In this document: one piece after another, positions 7,797 to 10,813 of the stretch
How positions within the stretch are numbered: the stretch's first letter is position 1
Layout of the letters: every line of letters starts with the position of its first letter
Assembly (NCBI GenBank): GCA_021805485.1
Contig: JAJZFF010000049.1
Span: 1 to 10,813 of the forward strand
Direction: 5' to 3'
DNA from: Pseudomonadota bacterium
GTDB taxonomy: Bacteria > Pseudomonadota > Alphaproteobacteria > Acetobacterales > Acetobacteraceae
Length of the DNA stretch: 10,813 nt
The notes under the pieces: model-generated
Told to the model about the DNA's origin: nothing
Seen by the model: only the letters and a program-made list of their open reading frames with translations
The model's database searches: none
Translations under genes and position numbers: made by a program

Positions 7797-7983
7797 GCGG
7801 CACCCCGCCGCCCGCATTCGGGTCCACCGGCGGCAACACCAGCATCACCAGCCCGACCAGCACCGGATCGGACAGGTCGTTGAGCTGCGCGATGCGGATC
7901 CACTGCGTCGCATCGCCCAGATGCCGCGCCGCGATCTCGTATAGATTACCACCCGCAACCGTGATTGTCGTCGTCCCGCTCAT
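7789..7983 (-). CDS. LysM-domain tail protein (GpX-like)
   Basis: A 64-residue protein made almost entirely of one LysM-type module: TITVAGGNLYEIAARHLGD, then ATQWIRIAQLNDLSDP, then a final strand ending LVLPP. This is the pattern of phage tail protein X of P2 and its relatives. These proteins sit in or near the baseplate hub and may touch peptidoglycan or act only as assembly pieces. The ATG at 7981-7983 overlaps the stop of the GpU-like gene as ATGA, and the end overlaps the start of the hub gene. Position between U-like and D-like genes agrees with the assignment. The gene is easy to overlook because the same frame is open further upstream; the ATGA coupling and the start of the LysM motif decide the start. 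Confidence 0.85.
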   Translation of the reverse strand: MSGTTTITVAGGNLYEIAARHLGDATQWIRIAQLNDLSDPVLVGLVMLVLPPVDPNAGGGVPRV

Positions 7984-8666
7984 GCCGCCCCCAATGAAGC
8001 GTTGCCGGCGGCGCGGCCGAGATAGGCCGAAGCGCCGCCAAGCGCTGCGAGCGACAGGCTCGCCGTGCCCATCCCCTGCAGCGCCCGCGTTGCCGCCGAG
8101 GCGCCGGCGCTCGCGCCGAACGCGCCCTGCGCCGCCGCCAGCCCGTTCTCCGCTGCACTCAACGCGCCGCCCACAACCCCCTGCGCCGCGGCGATGCTCC
8201 CGGGCGCCGTCGCCGTTACGGAGCCGAGCGAAATCCCCGCCAGCCCGGCCAGGCCACCGGCGCTGACGAGGTCGAGCCCCGCCTGCGCCAGCGCATCCGC
8301 CACCGCCGTCACCAGATTCTGCGCCTCGACCAGCTCGATCGAGAACGGAATCCACCAGGGTTTCTCGTAAACCGCGACGAAATCCGCGATCACCACCTCG
8401 AAGGCGAAGCCGCTCCAGGCCAGCGGCAGGGTCGCCCCCGCCATCCGCGCCACGTCGAGCAGTTGCGCCCGGGCCTCGGCATCGGGGCCGGAGAAAGTGC
8501 CGGCGAAACGGATGATCCCCGCCGCCGCGCCGAGCGTGTCGATCACGCGCCCTCCGCCCACCAGCTCATGCACCGCCAGCCTCTGGCTGCCGCCGAACTC
8601 GATCGCCTGCGGCACCTCGAAATCCCGGAAGGCAACGCCGCCCAGCGTCACCATGATAGCCGCCAT
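7980..8666 (-). CDS. GpU-like tail protein with Ala/Gly-rich C-terminal extension
   Basis: A protein of 228 residues. Residues 4-118 resemble the P2 GpU fold family: an initial strand MVTLGGVAFRDFEVP, the segment AVHELVGGGRVIDTLG, a beta-rich core with a helix AEARAQLLDVARM, and a closing strand with WWIPFSIELVEA. GpU-type proteins sit at a tail end or baseplate and help to start or close the tube. The position before the LysM (GpX-like) and hub (GpD-like) genes agrees with the P2 order. From about residue 120 to the end the protein is almost only Ala, Gly, Ser, Leu and Val, with several hydrophobic helices. P2 GpU is about 159 residues and lacks such a tail. The start ATG (8664-8666) is fixed by GGGAGG (8673-8678) with six-base spacing. 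The end overlaps the next gene as ATGA. Confidence 0.65.
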   Translation of the reverse strand: MAAIMVTLGGVAFRDFEVPQAIEFGGSQRLAVHELVGGGRVIDTLGAAAGIIRFAGTFSGPDAEARAQLLDVARMAGATLPLAWSGFAFEVVIADFVAVYEKPWWIPFSIELVEAQNLVTAVADALAQAGLDLVSAGGLAGLAGISLGSVTATAPGSIAAAQGVVGGALSAAENGLAAAQGAFGASAGASAATRALQGMGTASLSLAALGGASAYLGRAAGNASLGAA

Positions 8667-8672
8667 CTTCCG

Positions 8673-8678
8673 CCTCCC
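8673..8678 (-). promoter_or_regulatory. Strong ribosome binding site for the GpU-like gene
   Basis: The coding strand reads GGGAGG six bases before the ATG at 8664-8666. This makes that ATG preferable to the second in-frame ATG four codons later. The site lies just after the stop of the arginine-rich gene (8683-8685), so expression of the two need not be coupled. Confidence 0.6.
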
Positions 8679-8682
8679 GCTT

Positions 8683-9459
8683 TCAGAATCCAGGCTTCCG
8701 GCCCGGGAACACCGGCGACATGCGCGTATCGAACCCGGTCACGCCCGAAGGCGGCCGGCGCGCCTCGTCGCCGAACAGCCCGCCAAGCCAGCGCCCGAGA
8801 TCCATTCGCTCCGGCGCCGCGAACCGCGCCGCCGGCCGCGCCGGCACCGCCGCTGCTGCCGCTGCGGATCCCCCATGAACCGACCGCCCCGGCACGACCG
8901 GCGCCACCGGTCGCGCCGACGATGCGGCCGAAGCGCGCGCGCCGTTCCAGGTGCGCGGCCCGGAACGAGCGGACGCCACGGGCGGCGCCAGCCGCCGGCG
9001 CGATGCCGCCATCGCCGGATCCCCGGCGCGCAGGGCGGCGCGGATCAGCTTCACGTCCCGCGCCGCAGCATGCCTCGATCGTGCCGCCGGCACCCGATGC
9101 GCCGGCAAATGCGCGCCCGCCCGCCGAATCTCCGGCCCGAAGCCGCGCGCCACGCGCCGCACCGTCACAGCCGCAGCCCGCAGGCCGGGGCGCAACGACG
9201 CATAATGCCGCGCATGCCATGCGTGCCGCGCGTGATCCGTCGGCAAGCGCGCCGCATGATGCCATGCACCAAGCCGTGCCCACGCCGCCCCGCCACCATG
9301 ACGGCTTGTCGGAAACGCCACCGGCGACGTCTGCATGGCGGATGTCACCGCCCGCCGCACCATCCGCGCCACCGACCGCAGCCGCCGCGGCGCGATCCGC
9401 CCGAACCCGCCATGCACAAGCCCGGCGAACCGCACCCCGGCGCCATCGCGCCATGTCAC
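8683..9459 (-). CDS. Short arginine-rich protein in the tape-measure position
   Basis: A protein of about 258 residues between the chaperone pair and the GpU-like gene, where P2-like phages carry the tape measure (several hundred residues or more). I do not recognise the family. It is extremely basic, with about 43 Arg against about 10 Asp plus Glu. A histidine-rich stretch lies near residues 65-85, the middle is Ala/Pro-rich, and the C-terminus is tidy (MDLGRWLGGLFGDEARR, then FDTRMSPVFPGRKPGF). No membrane segment or clear heptad coiled coil is seen. Third codon positions are strongly G/C in this frame, which supports it as the real frame. The chosen start is GTG at 9457-9459, overlapping the chaperone stop as GTGA, but its ribosome binding site is poor. 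Another frame has ATG at 9452-9454 behind AGGAG, but that product is less protein-like. Real coding: fairly likely. Tape-measure role: open. Confidence 0.6.
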   Translation of the reverse strand: MTWRDGAGVRFAGLVHGGFGRIAPRRLRSVARMVRRAVTSAMQTSPVAFPTSRHGGGAAWARLGAWHHAARLPTDHARHAWHARHYASLRPGLRAAAVTVRRVARGFGPEIRRAGAHLPAHRVPAARSRHAAARDVKLIRAALRAGDPAMAASRRRLAPPVASARSGPRTWNGARASAASSARPVAPVVPGRSVHGGSAAAAAAVPARPAARFAAPERMDLGRWLGGLFGDEARRPPSGVTGFDTRMSPVFPGRKPGF

Positions 9460-9925
9460 TCCTGCACCCACGCCATCGCCTTCCAGTCGAATGTCAGCCC
9501 GTCCAGCTCCCCGCACGCGACGACGAACGCGATCCGCTCCGCCTCGCCGAGCGTGAAGGCCACCTCGAACGGCACCCCGCGCCCGACCAGGTAGAGACAG
9601 TCGATCAGCGCGGGGTGCCGGCTCAGTTTCCCGCGAGCGCCTTCACCGTATCGGCATCCTCCGGCTGCAACGCCGCCGCCGCCGCCTCGATGCCCGCCTC
9701 GCCGAGCCGCTCGACGGCGTTTTCCACCGCCGCCTCGCTCGCCGGAAACGGCAGCGGCACGCCATCGATCGCGCTGACCGACGCCGCCAGCGAGGCGACG
9801 CCGAGATACGCCTCGTTCATCGACAGCTCCGGCCCGAGCGCCTTGAACAGGCGCAGCCGGTCGAGCATCGTCAGCGGCCGCAGCGCGAGCACCCGCCCGC
9901 GCGCGTCCTCCACCGAGCCGCTCAT
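9456..9925 (-). CDS. Tail assembly chaperone, -1 frameshift product (gpGT-like)
   Basis: This is the predicted long form of the chaperone, 156 residues, made by a -1 frameshift at 9626-9632. The first 100 residues equal the short form. Base 9626 is then read twice and translation continues in the -1 frame for 56 residues, starting LSRHPALIDCLYLVGRG, with a conserved-looking core PFEVAFTLGEAER and an end LDGLTFDWKAMAWVQE, to the stop at 9456-9458. The extension reads like a real domain, yet it has no ATG or GTG with a ribosome binding site near its beginning, which supports expression by frameshift only. In lambda the equivalent T domain contacts the tape measure while G binds the tube subunit. 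The same frame stays open upstream of the shift site to 10064, but there it runs over the tube and chaperone genes and looks like shadow sequence. Confidence 0.72.
9570..9620 (-). promoter_or_regulatory. Hairpin downstream of the slippery site (frameshift stimulator)
   Basis: The plus-strand arms 9570-9582 (CGGCACCCCGCGC) and 9608-9620 (GCGCGGGGTGCCG) are exact reverse complements. They form a 13-bp stem in which 12 of 13 pairs are G-C, with a 25-base loop. In mRNA orientation the stem begins five bases after the heptamer, which is within the spacing known for stimulatory hairpins and pseudoknots. It lies entirely inside the coding sequence of the extension. No pairing partner for a pseudoknot was obvious by eye. 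Confidence 0.8.
9623..9925 (-). CDS. Tail assembly chaperone, short form (gpG-like)
   Basis: A 100-residue, mostly helical protein that occupies the place of lambda gpG or P2 gpE. Such chaperones bind the tape measure and promote tube polymerisation, and are usually absent from the finished particle. The N-terminal half contains RPLTMLDRLRLFKALGPE and a small-residue helix. The C-terminal half is acidic and alanine-rich (AAAALQPEDADTVKALAGN). The ATG (9923-9925) overlaps the tube stop codon as ATGA, so it is probably translated by coupling. The final codons GCG GGA AAC TGA contain the slippery heptamer GGGAAAC immediately before the stop, and a perfect hairpin follows. A minority of ribosomes should therefore shift to the -1 frame and make a longer form. 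The family is assigned from size, position and the frameshift signal. Confidence 0.75.
   Translation of the reverse strand: MSGSVEDARGRVLALRPLTMLDRLRLFKALGPELSMNEAYLGVASLAASVSAIDGVPLPFPASEAAVENAVERLGEAGIEAAAAALQPEDADTVKALAGN
9626..9632 (-). promoter_or_regulatory. Slippery heptamer GGGAAAC (-1 frameshift site)
   Basis: On the coding strand the heptamer reads G GGA AAC in the frame of the short chaperone, which is exactly the X XXY YYZ pattern needed for simultaneous -1 slippage of P- and A-site tRNAs. The lambda G/T site is GGGAAAG, one base different. The stop codon TGA follows directly. Slipping by one base joins the 100-residue chaperone to the 56-codon open frame ending at 9456. Confidence 0.85.
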
Positions 9926-10353
9926 ACGCGCCTGCGCGTCGAGGCGAAGAAGTCGAGCTTCTGCGCCACCGGCATGTCGCCGCGATACACGCCCGCCGAG
10001 CTGAGCTTGAACACGACCCCGTCGAACTGGTAAGTTGAGGTCGACCCATCAGTTTCATTGACATATTGATAGAGCGTTCCCGGCGGAATCGCCTGCCCCG
10101 ACAGATAGGCCTCCTGCTCGATCTGCGCCATGAAATCGTCGGCCGCCGAGGTGCCGCGGTCGAGCAGGAAACTTCCCTGCCATCCCCTCGGCAGTTCGGC
10201 GCCGAGCTGCACCCCGTCGAGCCGGTCGACGCGCACGCTCTGCGTCACCTGGCTCACCTCGAATCCGGTCACATGGGCAAGATCGACCCGGCCGAACGGC
10301 CCCATGACGACGAGCTGGCAATCATTGCCAACGGTAAACGTGTTATATGGCAT
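9922..10353 (-). CDS. Tail tube protein
   Basis: This 143-residue protein is the likely inner tail tube subunit, which polymerises into the channel inside the sheath. Size and position, directly after the sheath gene and before the chaperone gene, are those of the tube gene in contractile phages. The sequence has the alternating beta-strand look of tube proteins: an N-terminal MPYNTFTVGNDCQLVVM, a central helix DDFMAQIEQEAYLSG, and C-terminal strands YQFDGVVFKLSSAGVYRGD and PVAQKLDFFASTRRR. The start ATG (10351-10353) is fixed by a Shine-Dalgarno sequence GAGG six bases upstream, which overlaps the sheath stop codon. The stop overlaps the start of the chaperone gene as ATGA. A stretch inside the gene (about 10031-10070) is much less GC-rich than its surroundings. 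The protein itself is not a strong textbook tube match, so the call relies partly on context. Confidence 0.8.
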   Translation of the reverse strand: MPYNTFTVGNDCQLVVMGPFGRVDLAHVTGFEVSQVTQSVRVDRLDGVQLGAELPRGWQGSFLLDRGTSAADDFMAQIEQEAYLSGQAIPPGTLYQYVNETDGSTSTYQFDGVVFKLSSAGVYRGDMPVAQKLDFFASTRRRV

Positions 10354-10361
10354 CTGCTACC

Positions 10362-10813
10362 TCACACCGTGCCCTGGGGCAGGGTCTGCTGGCTGACCTG
10401 CACGGTCTGCCCGCCCTCGACATTGACGATGAACCGCTCGTTGATCGCCTGGTACTGCACCTGCACATCGGCCTGCACATAGCCAAGCCCGGTGCGCGAA
10501 GGCGGATTGTTCGAGGCATCGCACACCACCGCGAAGGGCAAAGCCCCGTTGGTGGTGCCGAGCATGCCCTGGCCGAGCATCGTGTTCAGGAAGGCCAGCA
10601 GCGTGCCGCGGATGCGGCGGAACAGCGTCTCGTTCACCAGCTGGCCGACATACTGCCCCATCCCCGCCGACAGGGTGGCGGCGATGTAGTTGGTCATGCG
10701 GGTGTAGTTGTCGCCGTTGGTGGCGCTGTCGGACGAGGCGTTGAACCCGCCGCGCACGCCCCAGAACGCCCCGCCCGGCTGCGGATTGGCGATCACGTCG
10801 ATCCCGGCCGACA
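10362..10813 (-). CDS. Contractile tail sheath protein, C-terminal part (gene cut by the right window edge)
   Basis: This is the C-terminal end (about 149 residues) of a phage tail sheath protein, the subunit that surrounds the tail tube and contracts during DNA delivery. The visible reading frame is open to the window edge and ends in TGA at 10362-10364. The segment AGIDVIANPQPGG, then a WGVRGG strand, then DSATNGDNYTRMTNY and a long helix ending in ETLFRRIRGTLLAFLN, match the layout of the conserved sheath C-terminal domain that interlocks neighbouring subunits. The last part (VQVQYQAINERFIVNVEGGQ) looks like the terminal beta strands. It lies directly upstream of the tube gene, the usual sheath-tube order in P2- and Mu-like tails. 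The N-terminal part is outside the window, so full length and start cannot be judged. Family assignment rests on pattern recognition, not on a search. Confidence 0.85.
   Translation of the reverse strand, partial: SAGIDVIANPQPGGAFWGVRGGFNASSDSATNGDNYTRMTNYIAATLSAGMGQYVGQLVNETLFRRIRGTLLAFLNTMLGQGMLGTTNGALPFAVVCDASNNPPSRTGLGYVQADVQVQYQAINERFIVNVEGGQTVQVSQQTLPQGTV

Noticed and set aside
6840..7883. Plus-strand open frame of 347 codons
   Set aside because: Antisense to the hub gene, with an Arg/His/Pro-rich product lacking recognisable structure; the hub frame on the other strand is clearly protein-like.
8648..9454. Minus-strand frame of 268 codons starting with ATG behind AGGAG
   Set aside because: Despite the good start signal, the product is Ala/Gly/Arg-rich with scattered Cys and Trp, third-position G/C bias is weaker than in the 8683 frame, and its end has no domain-like appearance. 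It is listed as an open question, not as a gene.
8463..10004. Long open plus-strand frame of 513 codons opposite the tape-measure slot and chaperone
   Set aside because: It lies antisense to coupled tail genes, is rich in Arg, Pro, Ala and Ser without any domain, and shows the composition expected of a shadow frame in very GC-rich DNA.
9633..10064. Upstream part of the minus-strand frame that ends at 9456
   Set aside because: It overlaps the tube and the chaperone in another frame and encodes a low-quality Arg/Ser/Gly-rich sequence. Only the part after the slippery site looks real.

Overview
The window reads as a tail and baseplate module of a contractile-tailed (myovirus-type) phage, prophage or phage-derived particle. 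All genes that can be supported lie on the minus strand, so transcription runs from position 10813 down to position 1. The DNA is very GC-rich. The protein style (GpX-type LysM, compact GpU/GpD/GpV/GpW/GpJ/GpI set, tailspike leader) recalls prophages of Alphaproteobacteria, particularly Acetobacteraceae. That host assignment is inference, because no host marker, integrase, attachment site, capsid or lysis gene is visible here.

Layout in transcription order: the C-terminal part of the tail sheath protein (10362 to the right edge); tail tube (9922-10353); tail assembly chaperone (9623-9925) with a -1 frameshift extension down to 9456; a short, very basic protein in the slot where a tape-measure gene is expected (8683-9459); a GpU-like protein (7980-8666); a LysM/GpX-like protein (7789-7983); GpD-like hub (6816-7796); GpV-like spike (6271-6819); GpW/gp25-like wedge protein (5903-6271); GpJ-like baseplate protein (4760-5884); GpI-like protein (4079-4756); a 94-bp gap; a glycine-rich tail fibre (2731-3984); a small putative fibre-tail adaptor (2225-2716); and a large right-handed beta-helix tailspike that runs off the left edge (2215 to 1). 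Most neighbours overlap by 1-8 bases or are separated by fewer than 20 bases, which fits one translationally coupled operon.

How the genes fit together: sheath and tube form the contractile tail. The chaperone pair G/GT normally loads the tape measure during tail assembly. The hub, spike, LysM protein and J/W/I wedge proteins form the baseplate. The last three genes supply host recognition and probably surface-polysaccharide processing.

The most striking signals are two. First, there is a near-textbook programmed -1 ribosomal frameshift cassette in the chaperone gene: heptamer GGGAAAC directly before the stop codon, a 5-nt spacer and a perfect 13-bp hairpin. Second, no normal-sized tape-measure gene is present: its slot holds a protein of about 258 residues with roughly 43 arginines, which would mean either a very short tail or an unusual tape measure.
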